Origin: Chara braunii
Lineage: Eukaryota > Streptophyta > Charophyceae > Charales > Characeae
Length of the DNA stretch: 53,888 nt
NCBI GenBank assembly: GCA_003427395.1
Contig: BFEA01000052.1
Location: 1,462,661-1,516,548 of the forward strand
Direction of reading: 5' to 3'
Shown here: piece after piece, positions 1 to 9,485 of the stretch
How the letters are laid out: every line of letters begins with the position of its first letter
Numbering within the stretch: the first letter of the stretch is position 1
Position numbers and translations under genes: made by a program
Notes under the pieces: model-generated
What the model saw: only the letters and a program-made list of their open reading frames with translations
Told to the model about the DNA's origin: nothing
Database searches by the model: none

Positions 1-99
1 CCTTTTGTGTGTTCGTAATGAGGTTGGTCCAACTCCTGCGTGACGCGGCCGAGAGAGTCCCGCGCTGCCGTGTGCGGTGTCGGACCAATGCGCTCGACA
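1..99 (+). repeat. 3' tail of the 5' LTR of element 1
   Basis: Aligns without gaps to 15440-15538 with six substitutions, five of them transitions. It ends in GCTCGACA, whose TCGACA complements the TGTCGA proposed as the LTR start in the related element 3. Two bases separate it from the primer-binding site. Confidence 0.85.
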
Positions 100-101
100 G
101 G

Positions 102-120
102 TGACGCCGTTGCCGGGGAT
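102..120 (+). promoter_or_regulatory. Primer-binding site, tRNA-Asp type
   Basis: TGACGCCGTTGCCGGGGAT complements the 3' end of plant tRNA-Asp(GUC) with one mismatch (A for G at the third base). This primer is typical of plant Tat/Athila-group Ty3/gypsy elements. Its position two bases after the LTR end is what minus-strand cDNA priming requires. Confidence 0.8.
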
Positions 121-1245
121 AACGGTCGCCTACCGTTGTCTCTGGTGGAACGACATCCGGGTATGGGATTGTGAGAAATAGGCAAAACGAAAGGTTTTTG
201 TTGAACTTTTATGACTAATCGATTGAAGGTGTTGGATAGAAAGCGAGTGAGGGTTGATTGTGCGAGTTGGTTCTGTTCGGTGCCGTAAGGGTGGCGCGAA
301 AGGGATAAACTTTGACTATGCGCACACGTACGTTGACTATGCGCACACGTACGTTGACTATGCGCGCTCGTACTTTGACTATGCACTTGCGCACTTTGAC
401 TAGTATGATGGTAGTTGGAGTGGATTTGGGCGATGACTGGTATGTTTGATACAACTAAGGTAGGATGACGCGGTATCAACAAAGCTGTGCGGTGGTTGTG
501 GGAGTTGGCCGTGTAAGGTACCCATAATGGCTAAGGGAAGTTACCCGAGCGGTCAAGGGTACAATATAGCACTTTGGCTTTAGGGCGAGGCATAGAATGA
601 GTAAAGCAAGCCTACTATGTTAGAAGTCGTCAAGGGAGTTCGAGGAGAGTTAGGCTAAGGATATTGAGAGTCTGTATGAGTATGAATTGGGATCTTGGAA
701 TTTGGGTTCATAGAAGTCTTAGGCTTGCTCCGCATGATATGTTTGAAATTAGGCGTATAAGGCAGTAAAGAGATGCAGTGAGAACCGTGGTAAGGCCCCA
801 ATAGAAAGGACTACGGGAAGTAGTAGACTTGTATGGCGCCTGATAGTGGAAGGTATATCATGTTATTTATGGTAGACCATTGCTTTGAGCCCCTTCCAGA
901 TTTGGACCATCCACTTAGGAAGCTAAAAGACTTAAGACCATTTGTTTTGAGGATGTCATCTTGAATCGTATATTGGACTCATCTATGGATGCCAGACCTT
1001 GTAAGCCTAGTTTGCGCGTAATTATGTGGAGTTATATGTTTAAGTAGATACCCTTTTCAGGAGTATTTCGTGTGGGTTATTTTATTGGGGTCATATTTGG
1101 GATCTTAAAAATCTGTAGAAATTTATATGAATGTCCCCAGTCCAGCAGCTGGCTCATGGGTGACCATTAAGTCTGTGCGGTTGGGTCGCTCTTCCCAGAG
1201 GAGCAGGGATTGTCAGGTGAATAACGGAAGGCGCATGCTGGACGT
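121..1245 (+). other. Untranslated leader of element 1
   Basis: Leader between the primer site and the first long ORF. I see no open frame that looks coding. The only clear structure is the short tandem repeat at 311-405. Confidence 0.5.
311..405 (+). repeat. 21-bp tandem repeat in the leader
   Basis: About 4.3 copies of a 21-bp unit beginning TTGACTATGCGCACACG start at 312, 333, 354, 375 and 396. The first two are nearly identical and later ones diverge. A similar TTGACTATAAT phrase recurs near 6248. The unit is a multiple of three, so the complementary strand reads through as a repetitive peptide that I do not consider real. Confidence 0.85.
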
Positions 1246-1965
1246 TTGTATGTGATGGGCAGAACCCAGACAAAGCAAAGGCAACTCAGGATGCCTCATG
1301 CACGGGAAGGCCCGCGTATGCTCGGGCCAATTGAGAGAGAGGGAGGGTTCGAGGTGTCTTTGCCCAGGCGGGTCAGAGCAAGGGAGTACATCTCGTCATG
1401 GTGGGGCATGTCGATGGACATGGAAATCTTTGTCTGGATCAAATCTGGGTTTGATGATGAGCAGGAATGCGCAATTGTAAGGGTGACCTTGTACGCCTCA
1501 ACCATCTTTTGGATCAAGCATGGAGTAGAGTTGGCGCTTGGGCATGGAAGCCTGCTTGCTAGACCTTTGAGGGTAGTTGAGGCAGCTGCAGCTAAATGGG
1601 CGAGGGAAGTGTCCCTTGATGGAGAAGACCAAGTACTAACCCGTGTAGAGGTCAAGCGCGCTAGAGAATTCGGGCTTCCGTCTGCTCCGCTACGAGTAAT
1701 CCTGCCCGAGTTTCCGATAGAGAGGAGTTTTGGTGGGCAGGCGAGGGTAGAGGAAGCAACTGAAGCGGCTTTGAGGGCGCGAGGATGGGAATATGGGCAC
1801 TATAGATGCGAATTGATCTATGGTTTGTATTTAGATCTGAAGTTTTCGCCCCCTAGTCAGTGGCTCAGGGGCACGGCTAGCACAGTTGACGTATATGCCA
1901 GTACTCACGACCCAGATGAAGGGGGTGAAGATTGGGAGGAGATTTGGGCAGCAGTGGGCCGATAG
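1246..1965 (+). CDS. Hypothetical protein of element 1, 239 residues
   Basis: The longest intact frame in element 1, ending in TAG. The predicted protein is rich in Trp, Glu and Arg and alternates hydrophobic stretches (residues about 55-110 and 165-205) with an acidic C-terminus. It has no zinc knuckle, protease or polymerase motif and no obvious signal peptide or membrane segment. The start is uncertain: there are Met codons at residues 1 and 4, and further in-frame Mets near 16 and 25. It sits 200 bp upstream of the gag-like frame in a different reading frame, so it could be the N-terminal part of a capsid protein after a frameshift, or a separate accessory ORF. I do not recognise the family. 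Confidence 0.45.
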   Translation: MYVMGRTQTKQRQLRMPHAREGPRMLGPIEREGGFEVSLPRRVRAREYISSWWGMSMDMEIFVWIKSGFDDEQECAIVRVTLYASTIFWIKHGVELALGHGSLLARPLRVVEAAAAKWAREVSLDGEDQVLTRVEVKRAREFGLPSAPLRVILPEFPIERSFGGQARVEEATEAALRARGWEYGHYRCELIYGLYLDLKFSPPSQWLRGTASTVDVYASTHDPDEGGEDWEEIWAAVGR

Positions 1966-2167
1966 GGAATGCCTTCTTTTTTCACTAAATGCGCTTCTTT
2001 TGGCTTGGCTGTGGTCGTCACTCTACCCATTATCGTAGTTATAAAGGTAAGCATCAGGGTAACTAAGGGTTGAGGCCTGATTGCATGAGTAAAAGGGGTA
2101 AATAGCGTGATTTGAAGTGTTAGCAGGCTGCCTTTGTCTGTCTGAGCTTACTTGAATCACTTTTTGA

Positions 2168-3679
2168 TGGTTTGTTGCCCGCTACGCGTATCAGGCTGCT
2201 GTCGGCATCATGGCGGAAGAAAGCGGCTTCGCCAAGATCTTGCTCTGGAGGAATTCGTGCGTCATGAAGGTGCTGCTGCACGAAGCATTGCAAGAGTCAA
2301 TGCCCCCAGACCTCCGCGCCCTATTGTTCCAAGGAAGGGACTTGTCGAGCTTTCTGCGTGACTTTTAGGATTTTAGCCTTATGAAGATGTGGGACAAGAA
2401 AGCGATGTGGTGCATGCTCCCTTTGTTCGTTTGTGAAAGACTAAGTGAGGAGGTGTATACCCTCAAGCAGAAGGTGAAAATGTGGGATGAGTTGGAGCGT
2501 TCCTTAAGGCTAAGATTCCTAGAAGATGGAATAGAAGGCCAACGTGGGGAATGCTCTGTGCGACCAGTTGCGGGCGCACCATCGCAGGCAGAGTTAAGTG
2601 GTCTACAAAGACAAGTAGGGGTATTGGAAGAGAGGTTAGCACGGTTGGAAGAGGCCAGGAATGGCAAAAGGAAGGCCTCTGAGGGAGCATCGAGTGGGCC
2701 GACTGAGCGAAGTGAGGCAGAGAGAAGGGGAGTTCATCAAAAGTTACTCCTCCACAAGGGAACCTCGGAGGGACGAACCTGCGCCCCGGGAAGGGACGGA
2801 GGCGAGGGACTCATTGAAATAACGGAGGAGTAGGAGGCTAGTATGGCCCTGCCTGTTATTGTGCCTGATCCGAAGAGGGGGCTCATTAACGTGGAAGCAT
2901 CCGCAGCTGCGAGACGGGAGAGGCAAAGAAATGAGTGGTGGCCAGAGCACTGGGCAAAAGTGGTATGTGATCGTTGGGGAAAGATTGGTCGCACCCCTCA
3001 AGGAGGCAAGGAAAAGGGGGTGATGGGTGAAAAAGGGAAGCCTAAACCTCCCAAGTTGACGAAGGCTCAGCGGAAGGCGAGGAATCGGGCCCAGGAAGGT
3101 CAGGGTACCGAAAAGGGGCAGTGCTCACGACAAGTGGGGGCCACACCGCAAGAGGTGGAAGGCAGAGTAGCACAAGAGAGGCCCCCGTCGATTGAGCATG
3201 CACTATACGGGCAGCGGGAGTCATGCGGTCAAGTAGGGCAAAGACCTATATACAATCCACATTTGCTCTGTGTACAAGGCAGTTGGTTGGGCCCACAAAT
3301 GGATATGATGCCACCCAGGCCTCCTATAGTCCAGTGTCGGCCAGCCTTGTGTATGAGGCCATTACAGCCGCCGATACCACAAGGGGCACAAGGCCAAGTG
3401 GCCGGTGGAAGGGGTCAAAAGAGAAAAGCTGAAAAGGGTTGTAGGGATGAGGGGCACGGAAAAGGGAAATGCGGTGGCCGCAAAGGTGGCTCTGGAGGGA
3501 AGAAAGCAGGTTGGGGAAAAAATACTTGCAGACATTGTGCCAAAGAAGGGCACATAATGAAGTTTTGTCAGGAACGAAGGGCCGATGAGGCAAGCGGTCT
3601 GATAAGGACTAATATTGAGGGAGGTGTTTTCGACAGGGTCGGGAAGTATATCGACCCAACCATCCCAAGGGGAACATAG
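2168..3679 (+). pseudogene. gag: Gag-like polyprotein with CCHC zinc knuckle, broken by two amber stops
   Basis: One frame stays protein-like from 2168 to 3679, interrupted only by TAG at 2366-2368 and TAG at 2831-2833. The first part (Met at 2210) reads as a helical capsid-like segment. The middle part (2381-2833) holds a leucine/glutamate heptad stretch at about residues 70-92, likely a coiled coil. The last part (2843-3679, 278 residues) is basic, Gly/Lys-rich and carries a CX2CX4HX4C zinc knuckle at its residues 229-242, the RNA-binding motif of retroelement nucleocapsids. No protease frame follows. I read the two stops as decay. Programmed readthrough is possible, but the contexts (TTT TAG GAT, GAG TAG GAG) match no readthrough signal known to me. 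Confidence 0.6.
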
Positions 3680-4600
3680 AAGGAGGCTTTGCGGCGAGAT
3701 GCAACATCGAGCACGGCCTCGTGAAAGTAGTCGTAAAGAGAAAGGGTTTGTGGGAGAAGGGCCTGAAAATTTAAGTAGACTGTAAGTATAAGCGAGAAAT
3801 CCCAATTATATACTTGTTGCAGATAGGCACAGCGTACAGAGGGGAGGGTTTTTCGTAATGATGGTCCGGTAAGGTGGCCTGAGTTGTAGGCAGGGGGGGG
3901 GACCCCAATAGAACAACTGTATAGGTGAGAAATGTTAGGTCTGCCCCACCTCATGTATTGGGATGTCTCAAGTAGATGGAGCAAGGAGTGACCCTAAGGG
4001 CATTGTTACGAAGTAGGGATCCGTTCCATTAGGCCTATTGATCGAGAGAAGAAAATATGGGACCTATGTCATGCCTAGGCCTAGATAGACGTATAGGTGT
4101 GAGAGGTAGGAGAGGTTTGGGAAGAAACCTCAGCGTGGGGGAGATAGGCCATCTAGCCTAGGGAGGAAGTTGCAGGACTAGTGTATGGGCGACTCCTAGC
4201 CTTACTTTTTTTTGGATATCTGGATATATCCTGAATTACTTGGGTCCCTCGGATTGAGAGGTATGGCTACGTCGTGATCAAACTGTTTTAGTTATAGCTT
4301 TGGTAAGGGAGACCGCATTTGTTCTTGTGTGATACCAGTGACGATTTGAGTTGAGATTGTTGAACTCCGAGTGTATATATGTAATTCGAGACATTTGGCT
4401 CGCGTTTGAGTTGGGGTATTGTACCCCTGTGTATATATTGAGTTGAGGCCTTATCCGAGACTGTCTTTTGTATATGACGATCACAATCACTCTCACATGT
4501 GTGGTTTTATCCTGATATATAATGGTTTTGTGTGAAAGATGTGTTGAATGCATCTCATGTGTATTGGATTGTGTGGATTTTATGAGATTGAATGGATGTG
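3680..4600. other. Non-coding interior of element 1
   Basis: No frame on either strand looks coding. The sequence is T/G-rich with short repeated phrases (GAGTTG, TGTATATAT), but I can support no discrete feature. Confidence 0.4.
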
Positions 4601-4630
4601 AACTGTCTCCTCTTCGGTATACTCGTGCGG

Positions 4631-6148
4631 CCTGCCTACAGGCAGGACAGGGCCGAGTGTAAGGAGAGGGGGTGCAGTCTGTTATTGTGAAAGCGTGAGG
4701 ATCCTAAGGGATTTCTGCGAGTCTTTGAGACTCGAATACCTACCATGCCAGGTGTTTTATAGTTAAGTCGCAAAAAAGGTCCATAAGCAGGCCCCTCAGT
4801 TGAGTTGGTTCGTGGTTGAGTTGTGGAGAGGACCCATAAGAAGGCCTCTCAATTTGAGTTGTTCTATGGTTGAGTTGTTCTATGGTGGAGACCCCTTCAG
4901 ATTAAGGAAGGTGGTAATGTTATTTATCGAAAGACTCATCCCCAAAAAGAGAGGTGTTTTAAAAAGGGTCGTGTGATAGCTCATCCTAGGAAGAGAGGAA
5001 TGGCTGGGAGACCTATTGAGAGAGACCTCCTTCGTGTGAAAGGTGGTTAATGGATTTAAGGGCATAGTAAGCAGTGTTTGAATTGATAAAGTCTGACGAA
5101 AAGGGACCACGTTTGCTTGAGATGTTTGAGAAAGTCGCAAAAGAGTGCAGGGCGAGAGATGTCTCGGGATGGGTGGCTGTTGGCTCTAATCATGTCAGGG
5201 GTCACGGCCTTGTGGACCTAGCGGTGATTTTGTTTGTGATTGTGTGAAGGATGCCATGCCTTTTGTGGGAGAGCTGGTAAATGCCTTCAGACCCCTGCCT
5301 AATCTCGCAGTGGGTCCGTGATTGGTTTTTGCGACACTCCGTCTAACCACTTGTGTTAGTTCTGTGACATATTGGAGGAATATCAAGCTAAGCAGTAAAG
5401 ATTAGTACCTCTAGGGCGTAACCCCAGTGGATGGCTGCTAGCCGGCGCAACCTGGCTGCAGGACCACGGAGTAAGAGTTTAAGGGGAGTTGCCCGGCCTA
5501 GGGAAATTACCCCGTGGGATAGTGGAGGTTGAGGTTTTTGGAAAATCCTGATTGAATGCTTATCAGGAGAAAACCTATCGTTGCGCAACCAACGAGGGTA
5601 CTGCCGCTGAAATAACAACGCGGTGGGCCGTAGTTCTGGTCCGATCAGCCAGGCTATGGTGGGCCAAGATGGAGACCTAGCCTTTATGTACTAGACTGCA
5701 GAAAGAGCTGAGTGGATATTAAGTATACGTATATATTTATGTGTATTTGATTGTGGGAGGTTTCTGAGAAGGAAGGCGATAGTGCCTTCAAAGGTCTCGG
5801 TTAGGGCCCGCGTCCCTAGTTTTGGCCAGAACTAGGGACACCCAACGAGAAGCCGAAGGTTGTCTAGGACTGGGGGGAGGACGATTGAGAGGGTCTTTGG
5901 AACTTATGATGTCAGCATCCTAATGACTGGGTGATGAGGGCCGGGTTAAGAACCTGACAGCATAAAGTTGTGGAGGCGTGGTTTGATGGAGGCCTCTACC
6001 CTGTGTCTGTCGGCTGATCGGATTGGCTCCTTTTCTGTCAGCATTTGGAGTTCGGATGGATTCATAGCTTTTTGATCTGGCGAAGCGACAAGGACGTCGC
6101 TTAATATGGTCCGATAAGCTGTCGGCGCGAATACCCTTACAAGGGTAT
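4631..6148 (+). repeat. Scattered perfect short hairpins
   Basis: Isolated short inverted repeats with tight loops: 4631-4637/4640-4646 (7 bp, loop 2), 4718-4724/4728-4734 (7 bp, loop 3), 5812-5821/5830-5839 (10 bp, loop 8), 6084-6089/6096-6101 (6 bp, loop 6) and 6131-6138/6141-6148 (8 bp, loop 2). The arms are unrelated to each other. They resemble the dense array at 7637-9222 at lower density. No ORF in this interval looks coding. Confidence 0.7.
4770..4895 (+). repeat. Degenerate tandem repeat with a CCATAAG core
   Basis: Repeats of the form GGWCCATAAG...GGCCYCTCA...TTGAGTTG. A related pair lies at 23668-23757 in element 3-like DNA. The CCATAAG core also resembles the loop of the hairpin family at 12370-13236. 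Confidence 0.5.
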
Positions 6149-6167
6149 CCGCCCTGGGTTTTTGCAG

Positions 6168-6287
6168 ATGGCAGAAAATAAGTTTGGCCTAAAGTTCAAG
6201 TATACCGCGCTAGGCGCGGCCGCGTCTGTGGCTTACGTTGACTGGATGGTTGACTATAATAGAGAGTACGTGGGCGCACAGGTTTAA
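6168..6287 (+). CDS. Possible 39-residue ORF
   Basis: An ATG immediately after TTTTTGCAG, which looks like a splice acceptor, opens a 39-codon frame ending in TAA. The product has a basic aromatic N-terminus, a short Ala-rich stretch and an acidic/aromatic C-terminus. A parallel block at 6950-7050 repeats the preceding AAGGGTATCYGCCCTG phrase and is followed by ATG, a nine-codon frame and a TAAGTTTG phrase. No family is recognised. It may be chance. Confidence 0.2.
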   Translation: MAENKFGLKFKYTALGAAASVAYVDWMVDYNREYVGAQV

Positions 6288-7185
6288 GGCGCGCGCNATT
6301 CTTTTCTGTTGTTGATCATAAAGTCGGCGTGGACATCGGTCGTTTTGTTTAATGATATTATTATTATTTATTTATTGGTTAAGCAGGAATTGAGGATATT
6401 TTCTTTTGATTGGTACGTTTGACCGAGGCGAGTGCGCGTGCGAGGACGACGACATCGACAGCGACGGTGCGACCTTGTGCAGTAAATGGGGTGGCATAGG
6501 ATGGTGCGCGGGGGCGGCTACGGCACGGTCTGGGTAGGCCGGCGTGAATACTTAGCAGCCGTGGGTTTGGTTGCAGGCAGGGACGATGCCCAGACCGTTT
6601 TTTTGGCCTAGGCACAGCGCCGCATCACCTTATATTGGGTTTCGCGTAGGCTAACTCCAGACTTGGGCCTAACCCTATTTGGTTACAGCATTGGATTCGG
6701 GAGACGAAGGTGCAAGGATCGAGGTCAGCGGGAGCAGCGGACCAGCGAAGAGCTGAGGGGTTGAGGGTCCCGCGGGACAATCCCCCTTAGTTTTGTTGGC
6801 GGAGTCTGATCGCGGGGCCGCCCCGCAGGACTGGGAGGGTTTTGGCAGGGCGATGGCCTGTTTCTCTTCGGCGGTGTCCTGTTTACCCCTTTGAGGGTCG
6901 TTTTAGTATTATTATTGCTTTGTTTTTTTCGTTTTTATTATTTATTCGGAGTGATCGGTGGCGAGTGCCACTATCGGGACAGAAACCGTGACAAGGGTAT
7001 CTGCCCTGTATTTTCAATGTCGGACGAAGTCCGAGTTTTTATGTAAGTTTGTGGAATTGGTTTGATAAAATAAGCATGCTATTGGATTATTCTGACTCGT
7101 CCGCAGAAATTACGACTAGACCGCAAAGTTGTGCGGCCGTAGAAAGACTAAAGTTAGACCTATCCTACCTACAATAATGTCGCGC

Positions 7186-7352
7186 GATTCAGGGCCTAAG
7201 TGGGCTAAAACGTTTTTGCACTGGCCCCGCTGGACTAAAAAGAGGGTTGCGCTGGCCCCGCTGGGCGATTCAGGGCCTAAGTGGGCTAAAAAGAGGGTTG
7301 CGATTTAGGGCCTAAGTGGGCTAAAAAGAGGGTTGCGCTGGCCCCGCTGGGG
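7186..7352 (+). repeat. Tandem repeat of GGGCCTAAGTGGGCTAAAA blocks
   Basis: Three to four imperfect copies built from two blocks: GCGATTCAGGGCCTAAGTGG followed by GCTAAAAAGAGGGTTGCG, and CTGGCCCCGCTGG. Blocks are dropped or shuffled between copies, as in replication slippage. No coding potential. Confidence 0.8.
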
Positions 7353-7476
7353 TATAGGGCCACGACGCAGGAGGTGTAGAAAGTTTTTGTTTTTATTTCT
7401 AGGGCCGCGGGGTTTTGACTCGAGCCTCGGGGCCAATATGCAAATGTCGAGGCTTAACCCGTTCGATGGCCGACCA

Positions 7477-7494
7477 AGCCGCGGTCACGCGGCT
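7477..7494 (+). repeat. Hairpin, 7-bp stem, loop GTCA
   Basis: AGCCGCG at 7477-7483 pairs with CGCGGCT at 7488-7494. It lies just upstream of the dense hairpin array. Confidence 0.7.
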
Positions 7495-7504
7495 AACCGG
7501 TATG

Positions 7505-7620
7505 GGTAGGCCACGGGCAGGTAAGCCCGCAGGCCACAGGCAGGGCAGCCTTGCTAAGCCACAGTCGGGGCAGGCCTGCTAGGCCACATACGGGAAGGAC
7601 CTGCAAAGCCGCAGGCAGGG
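7505..7620 (+). repeat. About 30-bp degenerate tandem repeat (AGGCCACRGGCAGG)
   Basis: Four imperfect copies of a GC-rich unit around AGGCCACAGGCAGGGCAG, alternating AGGCCAC and AAGCCRC starts. No coding potential. Confidence 0.7.
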
Positions 7621-7677
7621 ATGTTACCTGGGCTAAGCTCTTCATACTGAAGAGCAACTCCTGTTTAGTGTGAAACA

Positions 7678-7769
7678 GGAGCTAGCCCAGTAGGATAACG
7701 CACTCAACCGTCACCCGGCAGATACCGGGATCGAATCTGAGAAACCGTATATGCCACTGGGCTAGCTCC
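7678..7769. other. tRNA-like module closed by a long stem
   Basis: GGAGCTAGCCCAG (7678-7690) is the exact inverse of CTGGGCTAGCTCC (7757-7769), giving a 13-bp closing stem. Inside are TAGCCCAGTAGG (A-box-like) and GGGATCGAATC (B-box-like, one change from consensus). A standard cloverleaf does not fold, and the acceptor-like stem is too long. It may be a decayed tRNA-derived sequence. Confidence 0.3.
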
Positions 7770-7913
7770 TTTTGGAGTTGGCCGTGGTTATTTTTATGCC
7801 GGCGCGATCTGATCTGGCCGTCTGATCGAAGAGATCGCGCGGCCCAGATCAGTCGCGCGAAGATAGTATGGCCCCTGCGCAAGGATGACACGCATAAATC
7901 GAGAAATTGTCCA

Positions 7914-7999
7914 AATTTTTTTTTGATTCCTCGCAAGGAATCGAACTCGGGTCTGTATTTCAACAAGACCCTTGCCGTTGGCATAAGCCAACGACCTTA
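7914..7999 (-). other. tRNA-like sequence with an A tail
   Basis: On the minus strand, GTTGGCTTATGCCAACGG resembles a D-arm/A-box and GAGTTCGATTCC a B-box. The sequence ends in nine A residues, as in a tRNA-derived SINE rather than a Pol III terminator. The T-stem is poor. Confidence 0.3.
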
Positions 8000-8224
8000 A
8001 TATGGCGGCGCAAGATGGCGCCCAGAAAACGAAGGCTGAGGACTGTAGTCCCCAGCAGTTTCAGAGGGCGCCCGTTTTCAACAGGCAACCGTTTCGTCTC
8101 AGGTAGGTTAGTTTTTTTTAATTTTTATTGTCTTTAGATTTTTCTTTTGATCTTAGATTTGGTTTAGATTTCTTCTTTTATTTTTTGTTTCTTTTTGTCT
8201 TTTTTTTCTTTTTTTTTAGTTTGT

Positions 8225-8300
8225 TGGGCACCCGTTCGTTTTGAACGAACGGGTAGCTCTGTGCCAGACTGTTTCGTTCGAATCTCACCGACTTATTAGG
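8225..8300 (+). other. tRNA-like sequence overlapping a 10-bp hairpin
   Basis: Contains CGTTCGAATCTC, close to a B-box, and GGTAGCTCTGTGCC, loosely an A-box. It overlaps the perfect hairpin at 8231-8253. Weak. Confidence 0.2.
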
Positions 8301-8362
8301 AGGCTGGACTTCGACAGTCCTTCGCGGCGCATGAACCTGGCGCCGGAGGCAGCCAGGTGCAC

Positions 8363-8364
<2 letters not shown>

Positions 8365-8414
<50 letters not shown>
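8365..8414 (+). repeat. (GA)n microsatellite
   Basis: About 25 GA dinucleotides with one A insertion, bounded by the hairpin array. Arg-Glu or Leu-Ser frames through it are artefacts. Confidence 0.95.
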
Positions 8415-8418
<4 letters not shown>

Positions 8419-9485
8419 GGGAGGATGAAAAGAAGAAAAACTAAAAACTGAAGCAAAACAAAAACGAGGCAACTGCCTCATGAGATAAAAAAGAACAGTC
8501 TTTTGACTGTGTGGGAGAAGGATGGTTGTGGCCGCGAGATCTCAGATCTCACGGCTCACAGCGTGCGCGTGTGGGAAAGGGGACTGAGGGAGTGAGAATG
8601 AAAAACGAGGTAGTTGGGAGGAGGAGGTCCTAGTCCTCCCAACCTACCAACTGCCTCCCCGTTTTCAGGGGAGGACAGCAGAGGAGAAGGAAGGGGGTTG
8701 TTGCATGCAACAGCATGCACCTGGCTAAGGTAAAAGCCAGGTGCAGTAGAAATTAAGAAGTAAGTTTTTTTTCTTTTCTTTTTTTTGTATTTTCTGTGAG
8801 GACACTTGTCCTCACGTGGTGCTACCTCTGGCACAAGCTGCCAGAGGTAACTGTCAGGCTCCTGTTTTTGCAGGGAGCCCCAGGCTGGAAATTTAAAGGG
8901 CCACTAAGGAAAAGGCTAGATGCAGTTTTTCCCCCGATGTATCTACCCTGGAAAAAGGGTCCAGATACATCAAACTGAAAAGGGTTGTATCTTTTCAACC
9001 CTTTATCAAAAAAAAAATAAAAAAAAAAATTGAAAATGGCCGTAGCCCAGCTATCTCGCCAGATTTCGAGATAGTTGGGGAAAATAAAAATAAAAATAAA
9101 ATAGGGCAGTTAAAGAAAAGAAAAAGGGCTCACTGTGAGCCCTCCTAAGCCACTATAAAACAACCAGCTGCCCTCCAGCTGCCACACAATTGCACTCGTG
9201 TTGCTAGTGTGTGACGAGTGCACTTGAGTGTTGTGGCTGCTGGAGTTGCTGCCTTAGGCAACGTGAGAAGGAGCTGGAGATCTGCAGAGGAGTGCGAGGA
9301 GAAGAGCTGGGCAGCCATAGCCAAGGCAGGGAACACTCTGCTCCTCTCCCCTCTAGCTGGTGCTAGTCCCACGGGATGGATCCAGGGACGCTGCGGGACT
9401 GCGGCAGTGCGACGCTATGAAATTTGGACCTGGGGCCCAAATTTTATCACTTTGACCAGCCATTTCTCCACTACGGTGGGGAAGT

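Larger units (their letters stand above)
7637..9222 (+). repeat. Dense array of consecutive perfect short hairpins
   Basis: More than twenty short inverted repeats follow one another. Those with stems of at least 9 bp are 7658-7666/7673-7681, 8231-8240/8244-8253, 8613-8622/8634-8643, 8716-8726/8735-8745, 8796-8804/8807-8815, 8823-8832/8840-8849, 8936-8944/8963-8971, 8979-8987/8996-9004, 9046-9058/9067-9079 (13 bp, one G.U), 9125-9133/9135-9143 and 9191-9199/9214-9222. Shorter ones fill the gaps, for example 7637-7655, 7925-7942, 8335-8358, 8466-8479, 8495-8510, 8531-8555, 8654-8674 and 8857-8879. A long imperfect one lies at 7803-7857. Apart from 8335-8358 and 8716-8745, which share ACCTGGC/GCCAGGT, the arms are unrelated, so this is repetition of a shape. 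A/T-rich spacers lie at 8108-8220 and 9008-9030. Confidence 0.85.

Noticed and set aside
2366-2833. Programmed UAG readthrough in gag
   Set aside because: No known readthrough context or adjacent pseudoknot that I can identify; simple decay is likelier.
7678-7999. Functional tRNA genes
   Set aside because: No cloverleaf folds with correct stem lengths, and no T-rich Pol III terminator lies at the right place.
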